A DNA stretch of 64,000 bases from the NCBI GenBank assembly GCA_963746315.1, contig CAVVAR010000005.1, forward strand, positions 186,001-250,000, written 5' to 3'. Within the stretch, counting starts at the first letter, position 1; each line of letters starts with the position of its first letter. The translations under genes and the position numbers were made by a program. The notes beneath the pieces were generated by a model. That model worked only from the letters and a program-made list of their open reading frames with translations. It was not told where the DNA came from and searched no databases. Source of the stretch: Ga0077555 sp963746315. Its GTDB lineage: Bacteria; Pseudomonadota; Alphaproteobacteria; Rhizobiales; Hyphomicrobiaceae. Shown here one piece after another: positions 17,684 through 28,425 of the stretch.

Positions 17684-19639
17684 ATGCGGCCAATATTTGG
17701 CAACGACAAGCAGCGCGCTTCGCCGAGCCGGATGGCCGTCTACGCGGCTCTTGGGACTTTCAGCATGATGGCGGGGGCCTCCAATGCGTTGGCCCAGTGC
17801 GCAGCCACAGGTGACCTCGCGACGTTTCCGGGCGTAGCTGGCTTCATTCCGTTCGCCCAGGGCAGCTCGGTCAACGCGATCATCTCGACGGCGAACACGG
17901 TGAATACCGGCTCGTTGGCGCAATCGACGGCATTCGTCAGCAGCCCGCCCGGCGCCAAGGCCGACCAGCAGGGCGGGGGCACCTGGAGCCGCGTGATCGG
18001 TGGCACCGTCGAGACAAAGACGGACAGCTCGGCGAGCCTCGCCATCGACAACTTCAATGCAACGCCCGGGGTCAGTCCGGATTTCACGGGCTCGATCAAT
18101 TGCCGGTCGACGACCAAGCAGGACTTCATCGGAACCCAGACGGGCTTCGATCTGGCCAGGCACAATTTCGGCGGTGGAGCAAACTTCCATCTCGGCCTGA
18201 CGGCAGGCTGGTTCGACGTGACATCCAAGGACAAGACACCGGGCGAGGGCAGCTTCGAGGCCGAATTGCAGATCCCGTTCGGTGGCGTCTACGCGGCCCT
18301 CTACTCGGGACCGTGGACGATCGACGCGCAGGTGCGCTGGGACTTCATCCAGAACGAATACACCGATGCACGGCAAGGTATTTTCTCGCAAAAGCACAAT
18401 GCGAACTCAACCGCATTCCTATTGAACGTGGCCTACCGGCATGATCTGCCTCAGAACTGGTACATCGAGCCGTCGGCCGGTGCCGTGTTGTCGAACACCG
18501 AGATCGACGCATTGAGCGTGCCGGGGACGTTCGCCGCCGGCGATCCGGCAGGCAGCTCGCCGGGAACGCTGCGCATCGACGACGTCGAGAGCCAGACGGC
18601 CAGAGCCAGCCTGCGTGTCGGCAAGAACTTCGTCACCGGCAATCTCGCCTGGACCAGCTTCGTCACGGCGAGCGTCTTCCACGAGTTCGCCGGCAACGTC
18701 CACTCGACCCTGGAGGCGGACGACAGAAACGTTTCCAACCCGGGCGCTGTGCTTCCGACTTTCGCCAGCACCGGCAGCATCTCCTCGAGCCGCGTCGGCA
18801 CTTATGGCCATATCGGCTGGGGCGTCGCGGGCACCATCGTCGACACGGGCTGGCTCGGCTATGCCCGCCTCGATTACCGCAAGGGTGACGACCTCGAGAG
18901 CCTGACCGTCAATGCCGGGTTGCGCTACCAGTTCGCGCCGCCGGCGGAGACCAAGGCCAGCCTCAAGGACGGCGGTGGCGAGAGCTACGCTTCGTCCGGC
19001 TTCCAGTGGACCGGCTTCTACGGCGGCCTGCTCACCGGCGCGAACTGGGGTCGGGCCGACATGGACCTGTTCACCAGCACGGGCAATCGCCTGACCGATC
19101 CCGACTACGCCGGCTACATGATCGGCGGCCAGATCGGCTACGACCATCAGGTGGGGCGCGTCGTGCTCGGTATCGCGGCTGATACCGCCTACGTCGACGC
19201 CGAAGGTGGCAAGGCTTGTCCGAACGGAATCTACTTCACCTGCACCGCGAAGATGGATCAGCTGTCGATGGTGACGGGGCGTATCGGCCTCGCCCATGAT
19301 CGCGCCCTCATCTACGTCAAGGGCGGCGTCGCGATCGGCGATGTGACGGTTGGCTACCAGCCGAACGGCGGGGTTGCCGTGGCGACACTGCAGGGCCTCG
19401 CGCCGGCCAATTCGCTCAACGAGACGCTGGTCGGTTGGACGGCGGGCGGCGGCCTCGAGTTCGCCTTCTCCGAGCGGTGGTCGGCCAATGCCGAGTACAT
19501 GTACTACGACCTCGGCAAGGAGCGCTTCGATACGGCGGTTCCCTTCGATGCCGAGGTCACCGGAAGCACGGTCCGGTTCGGCATGAACTACCGGTTCGGA
19601 TATCGCGGCCACGATCATGGGCACGATCCGCTGAAGTAG
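17684..19639 (+). CDS. Outer-membrane protein with two beta-barrel regions (autotransporter-like plus Omp25/31-like)
   Basis: About 651 residues from the ATG at 17684 (GGGGATGAG upstream). A signal peptide ends at NALAQ near residue 38. Residues ~100-420 are alternating amphipathic strands resembling an autotransporter-type barrel (TGFDLARHNFGGGANFHLGL, GYARLDYRKGDDLESLTVNAG). From about residue 440 a second unit begins with FQWTGFYGGLLTGANWG and ends GSTVRFGMNYRFGY, the pattern of the small Omp25/Omp31-type porins. The protein has no long passenger domain. It is followed by a clear hairpin terminator. Confidence 0.82.
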   Translation: MRPIFGNDKQRASPSRMAVYAALGTFSMMAGASNALAQCAATGDLATFPGVAGFIPFAQGSSVNAIISTANTVNTGSLAQSTAFVSSPPGAKADQQGGGTWSRVIGGTVETKTDSSASLAIDNFNATPGVSPDFTGSINCRSTTKQDFIGTQTGFDLARHNFGGGANFHLGLTAGWFDVTSKDKTPGEGSFEAELQIPFGGVYAALYSGPWTIDAQVRWDFIQNEYTDARQGIFSQKHNANSTAFLLNVAYRHDLPQNWYIEPSAGAVLSNTEIDALSVPGTFAAGDPAGSSPGTLRIDDVESQTARASLRVGKNFVTGNLAWTSFVTASVFHEFAGNVHSTLEADDRNVSNPGAVLPTFASTGSISSSRVGTYGHIGWGVAGTIVDTGWLGYARLDYRKGDDLESLTVNAGLRYQFAPPAETKASLKDGGGESYASSGFQWTGFYGGLLTGANWGRADMDLFTSTGNRLTDPDYAGYMIGGQIGYDHQVGRVVLGIAADTAYVDAEGGKACPNGIYFTCTAKMDQLSMVTGRIGLAHDRALIYVKGGVAIGDVTVGYQPNGGVAVATLQGLAPANSLNETLVGWTAGGGLEFAFSERWSANAEYMYYDLGKERFDTAVPFDAEVTGSTVRFGMNYRFGYRGHDHGHDPLK

Positions 19640-19700
19640 GCGATGGTTGCGGCGGCCCACCGCCGGGCCGCTGCTTCCGGCAGAGTGACGCGAGCAAAAG

Positions 19701-19740
19701 AAAAAAGCCCGGCTGCGATATGATCGCGCCGGGCTTTCTC
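19701..19740. terminator. Bidirectional hairpin terminator
   Basis: AAAAAAGCCCGGC pairs with GCCGGGCTTTCT around a short loop that itself contains GCGAT/ATCGC. A-rich on one side and T-rich on the other, it can serve both the outer-membrane protein gene and the convergent small gene at 19769. Confidence 0.75.
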
Positions 19741-19768
19741 GTTTGGCTTCGACCGGATCACCGCCAGG

Positions 19769-20164
19769 TCAGAACACGGGCGGCGTGAAGCGTCCGTAGT
19801 CGCGCGTGAACGTCGAGCGATCCCGATAGGCCAGCGAGGGCCGATCGGCCTTGCGTGGCTGTTGGGCTTTACGGGGTTGCATCGCTCGGACTGCCGGCGC
19901 GCGCGCCTCGCGCGATGGTGCCGCCTTCGGAGCCATCAACTGCTCCACCGTCGTTTGGCGGGGCGCAGGAGTTGGTGCCTCGGGCGCGATGACGGTTGCC
20001 GTCGGAACCGACAGGGAGCGCGTATCGCCGGCGGGCAGCGGCATATCCGGGGCCAGGACCGCCACAGGAGCGAGCGGGCCGGCCTGAAAGCTCGGCACGA
20101 CTGTCTGTGCGGCGGCCGCAGTGGTGAGCAGGGCACTCGTCAGCAGGGCGATCGTGGAGCGCAT
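19769..20164 (-). CDS. Small secreted Ala/Pro-rich hypothetical protein
   Basis: 131 residues. A Sec signal peptide (MRSTIALLTSALLTTAAAAQ) is followed by a low-complexity chain rich in Pro, Ala and basic residues (PRKAQQPRKADRPS) with a tail ending FTPPVF. There is no recognisable domain. Codon and base use match its neighbours. It could be a periplasmic or envelope-associated protein; the function is unknown. Confidence 0.55.
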   Translation of the reverse strand: MRSTIALLTSALLTTAAAAQTVVPSFQAGPLAPVAVLAPDMPLPAGDTRSLSVPTATVIAPEAPTPAPRQTTVEQLMAPKAAPSREARAPAVRAMQPRKAQQPRKADRPSLAYRDRSTFTRDYGRFTPPVF

Positions 20165-20288
20165 TAGCGTAGCCTCCGGAAATGCCGCGTCCGGCGAGGG
20201 CCGGTCAGTCGTCCTAGTTTGAATCTACAGCAGAATCGGGACCGGTTAAAGTTTCCGCGCCGCGCGACGACGGGTTGCCCGTCTTGGC

Positions 20289-22091
<1,803 letters not shown>

Positions 22092-22154
22092 GGGCGGGAG
22101 ATAGCATCTCCGCGAGCCGGAAAGAAGGGGCCGGATGCGCTGCTGCTCACACAG

Positions 22155-23915
22155 TCAGCTGGAAGCCTCAACCAACAGCGCCTTGGCTTTCTCGAGTGCG
22201 ATGAATCCGTTCGAGGCGATGACGACCTTATGGCGCTTCAACAGGCCCATCCGGTGGAGCGCCTCCCTCGGCTGCCTCTGCAACCCGGAGATGACGAGGC
22301 GGCCGCCGCGCTTGCCGAGGTCGGTCGCCAGATCCTCGAGTGCCGAGAGCGCCGTCGCGTCCACGAGCGGCACATCGCGCATTCGGACGATCAGCACTTT
22401 CGGGTAGGTCTTGCCGGCTCGCAGCGTATCGATCAGTGAGCTGGCGCCACCGAAGAACAGCGGGCCCCGAAGCGACAGCACTTGGATGCCGTCGGGCAAT
22501 TCCATCTCGGTCAGCACCGAGCGAGGTTTCTCGATGTCGTCGGTATCGTCGTCGAGGCGGGCCGAGGTGCCGACGGTGGTCACCGCCGCCTCGGCCATAC
22601 GGTGCATGAACAGCATGCAGGCGAGGCCGAAGCCGACACCGATGGCGACATTCAGATCCACGATGACGGTGAGCACGAGCGTCGCCAGCAGCACCAGCCG
22701 GTCGTCGAACGGGGCGCGGGTGACGAAATGCGAAACCTCCTTGTAGTCGATCAGGCGCCAGGAGACGTTGAGCAGCACGGCGGCCAGACACGGCAGCGCC
22801 AGATACGAGGCCAGCGGGGCGGCCAGAAGCATGAACAACAGCACGAAGACGGCGTGCATGATGCCGGATACCGGCGTCCGGGCACCTGCGGAGATATTGG
22901 TGCCTGTGCGGGCGATCACGCCGGTGGCGGGCAGTCCGCCAAACAGCGGCGAGGCGATGTTGGCGATGCCTTGTCCCAGAACCTCGGCGTTGGAGCGATG
23001 GCGCCCCCCCGTCTTGGCATCGGCCGCAACCGCCGACAGCAGCGATTCAACGCCGACCAGGAAGGCGATGGTGAAAGCCGATGGCAGCACGGCCGTGATC
23101 ATGGAGGGAGAGAGGTCGGGTAGTTGCGGCATAGGCAACGCGCTCGGAATGCCGCCAAAGCGCGAGCCAATCGTATCGACCGGTAGGCCGAGGGCCCATG
23201 CAAGGCCGGACGCGATGACCACGGCGAACAGCAGCCCCGGCCAGCTCGGCCGGAGAATACGCGTCAGCGAAATCACGCCGAGCGTGACGAGACCGACGAG
23301 AAGCGCCGAAGGATTGAAGGAGCCCTTGATCTCCCACAGCGCTGCCAGCTTGTGCAGGAACTCGGCCGGGACGTCGCCCTTGAAGCCGAGGAAATCCTTG
23401 AGCTGACCGACGGCGATGATGATGCCGATGCCGCTGGTGAAGCCGAGAATGACGGGACCGGGGATGTATTTGATATAGGTGCCGAGCTTCAGGAGCGCCG
23501 CTGCGACCAGCATGAACCCGGCGAGGAAGGTCGCGGTCATCAACCCGCCGATGCCGTGCGCATGAACGATATTGGCAATGATGACGATGAAGGCAGCGGC
23601 CGGGCCGCCGACCTGGAAGCGGCTGCCGCCAAGAGCCGAGATGAATAATCCTGCGACCACGGACGTGATGAGGCCACGGTCCGGCGTCGTGCCAGCCCCG
23701 ATCGCAATCGCCATGGACAATGGAAGTGCGAGGATCGCGACCGTCAGCCCGGCGAGAAGGTCGTTGGTCAGGTGACCAGCCGAATAGCCTTCCCGCAGTG
23801 CGATGACCAGCTTGGGAACGAAGTGCGCGCCATAGCTCGAGGTGGCGCCGCCGCCCACAGACGGGTTCGGTACCGTTGCTTCCCGCCGGTCTTGCATCCT
23901 ATGGGCCCCGCGCAT
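22155..23915 (-). CDS. SulP-family inorganic anion transporter with STAS domain
   Basis: 586 residues. About 10-14 membrane segments begin near LTNDLLAGLTVAILALPLSM and include the SulP signatures GGSRFQVGGPAAAFIVI and GPVILGFTSGIGI. A cytosolic STAS domain occupies the last ~120 residues (VLSLRGPLFFGGASSLIDTL, RMRDVPLVDATALSALEDL). Members carry sulfate, bicarbonate or other anions. The ATG at 23915 gives the longest form; a second in-frame ATG at 23897 is also possible. Confidence 0.93.
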   Translation of the reverse strand: MRGAHRMQDRREATVPNPSVGGGATSSYGAHFVPKLVIALREGYSAGHLTNDLLAGLTVAILALPLSMAIAIGAGTTPDRGLITSVVAGLFISALGGSRFQVGGPAAAFIVIIANIVHAHGIGGLMTATFLAGFMLVAAALLKLGTYIKYIPGPVILGFTSGIGIIIAVGQLKDFLGFKGDVPAEFLHKLAALWEIKGSFNPSALLVGLVTLGVISLTRILRPSWPGLLFAVVIASGLAWALGLPVDTIGSRFGGIPSALPMPQLPDLSPSMITAVLPSAFTIAFLVGVESLLSAVAADAKTGGRHRSNAEVLGQGIANIASPLFGGLPATGVIARTGTNISAGARTPVSGIMHAVFVLLFMLLAAPLASYLALPCLAAVLLNVSWRLIDYKEVSHFVTRAPFDDRLVLLATLVLTVIVDLNVAIGVGFGLACMLFMHRMAEAAVTTVGTSARLDDDTDDIEKPRSVLTEMELPDGIQVLSLRGPLFFGGASSLIDTLRAGKTYPKVLIVRMRDVPLVDATALSALEDLATDLGKRGGRLVISGLQRQPREALHRMGLLKRHKVVIASNGFIALEKAKALLVEASS

Positions 23916-24061
23916 CCAGACGCGTACTCGAACTCAGGATACACTGTAGCGCCGGGCCGTATAACTACTCAAGCACAGCTCCGTGTCATCACGACGACAG
24001 GCGACCCTCGGGCCGCCTGTCAGACAAAATACCGCAGCTCACAGGACCGGTCGCGCTGCCG

Positions 24062-24952
24062 CTATTTGCTGGCCTCGCTGATCGTCTTGACGACGCTCGA
24101 CGTCGGCCGGGCGTTGGCGCTGACGGGGCCCTTCACCTGAAGCGCGACCTGGGCGTCGTACTCGGGGATCGATTTGACCGTGCTCTTCGACGTCACGTGC
24201 ACGAGCTTGTAGCCGCCGGCCTTGAGCTGGGCGAGCAGATCGGACGCCGCCTGAGCCGTGTTTTTCTGGAAGTCGTGCATCAGGACGATGCCCTTGCCGC
24301 GCTTCTCAAGCTTTTTCATCAGCGACGGGACGAGCTTGCTCGTGCCTTTCAGCTTGAAGTCGAAGCTGTCGATGTCGGTCGACCAGATGCCGACGTTGCG
24401 CTCACCGAGGTAGGCCATCATATCGGTCGGATGCTGAAGGGCGGGGAATCGGAAGAATGCGCTGAGCTTGTCCTCGTGATCGCCAAGACTGCGGCGGACG
24501 GCGCTGATGCCCATCTCGATCTCAGCCTTACGCTTTGTCTCATCGAGCTTTTTGCTCGACAGGGCCACGTGCGAGAAGGTGTGGGTTGCGATCGTGTGAC
24601 CGGCAGCGGCGACCTGCCGGAGAATATCCGGGTGCCACATGGCATGCTTGCCGATGACGAAGAACATGGCCTTTGCGCAGTGATCGGCGAGTGCCTTCAA
24701 CACCTGCGGCGTATTGCCGGGCCAGGGCCCGTCGTCGAAGGTCAGCACGACCTCCTTGTCGCGAAGGAAATCGTGGTCCTTGAAGTGCTCGAAGCCAAAG
24801 CCGGGGCCGCCCGCGGTGTCGATCTCGACGACGCGGGCAACCCCGAGGGCATTCGGATTGCCGGGGCAATCGGCGGCGGCTGCCGGAGTTGCCAGCGAGG
24901 CCATGACCGGCAACGCAAATGCGAGCAGCGCTGCGGGCGCTCTCTTGAGCAT
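24062..24952 (-). CDS. Secreted polysaccharide deacetylase (NodB-fold)
   Basis: 296 residues with a signal peptide ending ATPAAAAD near residue 28. The NodB homology domain shows motif 1 LTFDDGP (D73, D74), motif 2 HTFSH (H124, H128) and motif 3 FFRFPAL. The later LMHDF fits the last catalytic motif. It would remove N- or O-acetyl groups from a cell-surface polysaccharide or peptidoglycan in the periplasm. Confidence 0.92.
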   Translation of the reverse strand: MLKRAPAALLAFALPVMASLATPAAAADCPGNPNALGVARVVEIDTAGGPGFGFEHFKDHDFLRDKEVVLTFDDGPWPGNTPQVLKALADHCAKAMFFVIGKHAMWHPDILRQVAAAGHTIATHTFSHVALSSKKLDETKRKAEIEMGISAVRRSLGDHEDKLSAFFRFPALQHPTDMMAYLGERNVGIWSTDIDSFDFKLKGTSKLVPSLMKKLEKRGKGIVLMHDFQKNTAQAASDLLAQLKAGGYKLVHVTSKSTVKSIPEYDAQVALQVKGPVSANARPTSSVVKTISEASK

Positions 24953-25178
24953 GGGACGAGCCTTTCCGAATCGCGGGTCTGCAAGGGTGTGCGAACGGAA
25001 AAATGCTGGCTCGGATCACGCTGCGTGGGCAAGATGCGGTGTGCGCTCGGACGCGTTTTGGGCCGGGCGGTGTGACCGTGAATCTGCAACGTCGGACTGT
25101 TTAGGTTGCAGTCTGTCGCGGAGAAACCTCCGCGTGCAGCGCCTTGCCACACGCGGGTCACGGGCGTTCAGGCCGCCG

Positions 25179-26228
25179 TCAGGCCTTGGCCATCGCCTCG
25201 ATGCGATTGAGGATCTGGTCGAGCACCGGCTTGGCGACGGGGCCGACGCCAGAGGCCGCCAGCGCCTTGTCGATCAGCGGGCGCAGCAGCGGCAGAAGCT
25301 GTGCGGCGTAGCCAGCCAGCGTTTTGCGCGCATCGGGTGGGAGCTTGGCGGCGTTGTCACGGATGCCACCGAGCTGTTGCGACATCTCCTGCAGGCGCGG
25401 CAAGGCGGCCTTGGCGGAGGCCTCGTCCTTCAGGCCGACGAGAGTGCCGCGCAGCCCCTCTGCGACCGAGCCGAGCTGGCCGCCGATGTTCTGGCCCGCC
25501 ACCGTGATCTGGGGTACGGCCGGAAGGGTCACCGTCGCCGGGCGCTGATTGCCGAAATAGTACCAGCCGAGCACAGCGAGCAGGGCGGCTCCAGCCACCA
25601 TCGGCCACATGCCCAGGCCACCGGCCGGCTTCACCTCGGGTGCCGGCATGACGTGCGGGGTGGGCGCCGCGACCTTGGGCGGCGCCAATCCATCGAGCAG
25701 CCCCGTTCCCTTGAGCAGGTCGGCGAACCCGCTCGGCATCGCGGCCTGAATATTTTCGCGCTGATCCTTCAACAGGTTGGTGAGGCCTGCGGCGTCGAGG
25801 CCAGAGTCCTTCTGCTGCTTGGCGAGCGTGCCAAGGGCGACCGGCGCCAACATGCCGACGAGGCTCTGCACAGGCGCGTCGCCGATGCCGGCGAACTTGC
25901 CGACGGCGCTCGTCAGACCCGACACGGCATTGCCGCCGAGGAGGTCGCGCAACGTGTCGGTGCCCGACTTGGCGACGTCGTTCTGCTTGGCGCCGCCGAA
26001 GATGCTGCCGAGATCGCCGAGGATGTCGGTATTCTGCTTGCCCAGGACATCCGTGATCTGGCGTCCGCCGCCCGGCTTGCTGGCAACACCGGCGATCCCA
26101 GCCAGGATCGTGGGAAGGATCGCGGCGATCGCCGAGCGAACCATCGGGCTCTGGATGCCGAGCGATGACGCGATGCGGTCGACCAGCATCGGCGTCAGGT
26201 ACTGCATAGCCATGGAGACAATGTTCAA
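25179..26228 (-). CDS. DUF937-domain protein with C-terminal membrane anchor
   Basis: 349 residues. The N-terminal half (residues ~10-170) has the Ala/Gly-rich repeats of DUF937 (AIAAILPTILAGIAGVASKPGGG, GGNAVSGLTSAVGKFAG). A single hydrophobic segment (WPMVAGAALLAVLGWYYFG) follows a Pro-rich linker at about residues 190-240. The C-terminus is helical and predicted to lie outside the cytoplasm. The function of DUF937 is not established. Confidence 0.8.
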   Translation of the reverse strand: MNIVSMAMQYLTPMLVDRIASSLGIQSPMVRSAIAAILPTILAGIAGVASKPGGGRQITDVLGKQNTDILGDLGSIFGGAKQNDVAKSGTDTLRDLLGGNAVSGLTSAVGKFAGIGDAPVQSLVGMLAPVALGTLAKQQKDSGLDAAGLTNLLKDQRENIQAAMPSGFADLLKGTGLLDGLAPPKVAAPTPHVMPAPEVKPAGGLGMWPMVAGAALLAVLGWYYFGNQRPATVTLPAVPQITVAGQNIGGQLGSVAEGLRGTLVGLKDEASAKAALPRLQEMSQQLGGIRDNAAKLPPDARKTLAGYAAQLLPLLRPLIDKALAASGVGPVAKPVLDQILNRIEAMAKA

Positions 26229-26391
26229 CGGCGTGTCCTCACTCTTTGCCGCACCGCGGCCCTACAATCACAAGCATCCCTAGTGCACGAAGGCGGAATG
26301 TTTGTGGCAGTCCGGTATGCAGGGATACCGGGCAACGCGCATCCAAACATCGCCTGCTCGAATTGCGCAATGAAAATCTGGAATCGGAAGA

Positions 26392-27561
26392 TCAGCTATC
26401 AGGCATAATGCGCAGAATGCTGCCGGCGCCGGCGTCGCTCAGCAGCCAGACGGCGCCGTCAGGGCCCTGGCGGACGTCACGGATGCGCGCGTTGCGGTCT
26501 GCCAGCAAGACCTCTTCCGCGACGACGCGCGCGCCATCGAGGACGAGACGGTGCAGTGCCTGTCCTGCCAGAGCCCCGACCAGAAGGTTGCCGCGCCATG
26601 CTGGAAACACGTCGCCTGTGTAGAAGGCCATTCCCGAGGGAGCGATGGACGGCACCCAGTAATACATCGGCGCGACCATGTCTTGCCGACTCGGAGCCAA
26701 GTGGATTTTTGCGCCCGAGTAGTCGATGCCGTAGCCGACGACCGGCCACCCATAATTTGCGCCGCGCTCGACGATGTTGACCTCGTCGCCGCCACGGGGG
26801 CCATGCTCGACGAGCCATAGTATGCCGGTCCCGGGATGAATGGCGGCTGCCTGCGCGTTCCTGTGGCCGTAGCTCCAGATCTCCGGCCGGGCGCCTTCCT
26901 TGCCGACGAAGGGGTTGTCGGCCGGCACCGTGCCGTCGGGCTCGAGGCGCACCACCTTGCCCCAATGGCGGCCCAGGTCCTGGGCGAAGCGCATCTCGAA
27001 GCGCTCGCCGAGCGTGACGAACAGCTTGCCGTCAGGAGCGAAGACGAGGCGCGAGCCGAAGTGCAATCCGCCACGGTGTGACGGCTCCTGGCGGAAGATG
27101 ACCTCGAGGTCCTCGAGGCGTTCCTCGCCATGTGGTCCGACGAGGCGTGCACGGGCTACGGCTGTGCCGTTCGATCGACCGTCGCGCGGCTCGGCGTAGC
27201 TGATGTAGACGAGGCGCGAGCGCTCGAAATCGGGTTTCAGCGCGATATCGAGCAGGCCGCCCTGACCCGTCGCGGCCACCTTCGGCACGCCGGACAACGG
27301 GCGTGACAGCTTGCCGTCGCGCGTCACGATCCGCACCCGGCCCGGCCGCTCGGTCACCAGCATGCGGCGATCGGGAAGAAAGGCGAGGCCCCAGGGGATC
27401 TCGAGGCCGCGCGCCACGACCTCGACGCGGACCTTTGTCGGCGGAGCCGCCGGAGCGTCGGTCGGCTCGGCCGTCAGACTGGGCGGAGCAGCGGACATAA
27501 GGGCTGCCGCCAGGGCGAGGCGAGCCCAGGCCTTGCGGAGGATGTTCGGTTTATTGCGCAT
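26392..27561 (-). CDS. PQQ-dependent sugar dehydrogenase family (soluble aldose dehydrogenase-like beta-propeller)
   Basis: 389 residues from the ATG at 27561 (GAGGA upstream). The N-terminal signal peptide has the core LALAAALMSAAPPSLTAE. The GSDH-type six-bladed propeller includes GLEIPWGLAFLPDRRMLVTERPG, HRGGLHFGSRLVFAPDGKLF, GHRNAQAAAIHPGTG and ENGPRGGDE-like HGPRGGDEVNIV. It likely oxidises aldose sugars in the periplasm with PQQ, but family members with other roles exist. Confidence 0.9.
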   Translation of the reverse strand: MRNKPNILRKAWARLALAAALMSAAPPSLTAEPTDAPAAPPTKVRVEVVARGLEIPWGLAFLPDRRMLVTERPGRVRIVTRDGKLSRPLSGVPKVAATGQGGLLDIALKPDFERSRLVYISYAEPRDGRSNGTAVARARLVGPHGEERLEDLEVIFRQEPSHRGGLHFGSRLVFAPDGKLFVTLGERFEMRFAQDLGRHWGKVVRLEPDGTVPADNPFVGKEGARPEIWSYGHRNAQAAAIHPGTGILWLVEHGPRGGDEVNIVERGANYGWPVVGYGIDYSGAKIHLAPSRQDMVAPMYYWVPSIAPSGMAFYTGDVFPAWRGNLLVGALAGQALHRLVLDGARVVAEEVLLADRNARIRDVRQGPDGAVWLLSDAGAGSILRIMPDS

Positions 27562-27662
27562 CGATCGGGTCCTCGCTGACGATGACGAACAGATGGGGGA
27601 CCGGTGGCGAAGGTCCATCTCGCAAGGTGCTTCGTGACGCAAAAGTTATGGTCGGCGCGGCG

Positions 27663-28265
27663 CTATAACGGCCGGCGAGCGCGGATGGCCGCTGCGAGTG
27701 TGCCTTCGTCCAGGTAGTCGAGCTCGCCGCCGACGGGCACGCCCTGCTGCAGGACCGAGACCATGATGCCGCTCGCCGTCAATTGCTCGCGGAGGTAATG
27801 CGCGGTCGACTGGCCTTCCACCGTGGCGTTGAGGGCGAGCAGAACCTCCTTCACGGGCGGCTCGGCTCGGGCGACGAGGCGATTGATGTTGAGCTCGTCG
27901 GGACCGATGCCATCGAGCGGCGAGAGGTGGCCGCCGAGCACGTGATAGAGCCCGCTGACGACGCCCGCCCGCTCGAGCGCCCACAAGTCGCCGATCTCCT
28001 CGACGACGACGATCAGCGTGCGATCGCGACGCTCGTCGCTGCAGATCGTGCAGGGCGAGACCGTATCGAGATTGCCGCACTCCGGGCATTCGCGGAGATG
28101 CTGGGCCGCGTCAGCCATGGCACGCGACAGCGGCTCGAGGAGATCCGTGCGACGCTTGAGCAACGCCAGCGCCGCCTTGCGGGCCGAGCGGGGGCCGAGG
28201 CCGGGAAGCCGGGCCAGCAGCTGGATCAGACGCTCGATCTCGGGGCCTTGGGTCCTGCGGGACAT
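27663..28265 (-). CDS. recR: Recombination mediator protein RecR
   Basis: 200 residues from the ATG at 28265; the longer open frame upstream is not conserved in character. The helix-hairpin-helix region (LARLPGLGPRSARKAALALL) is followed by the C4 zinc motif C60, C63, C72, C75 and a Toprim domain (IVVVEEIGDLWALERAG). It works with RecF/RecO to load RecA at gapped DNA. The usual dnaX-ybaB neighbours are absent. Confidence 0.96.
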   Translation of the reverse strand: MSRRTQGPEIERLIQLLARLPGLGPRSARKAALALLKRRTDLLEPLSRAMADAAQHLRECPECGNLDTVSPCTICSDERRDRTLIVVVEEIGDLWALERAGVVSGLYHVLGGHLSPLDGIGPDELNINRLVARAEPPVKEVLLALNATVEGQSTAHYLREQLTASGIMVSVLQQGVPVGGELDYLDEGTLAAAIRARRPL

Positions 28266-28425
28266 GGGCGGCGGCTCCCGCTGGTTGGGCGATTCGCTTT
28301 GCGATCGAACATAGTGGGCCGCTCGCGCCGCTACCAGTCGCAGACCGGTTCGTGCTTGCGATAGCAAAGCGCACCGGCCTAGCCTTGCAGATTGGGCTCG
28401 AGCCGTGGGTTCCGGGAGGACTGCC

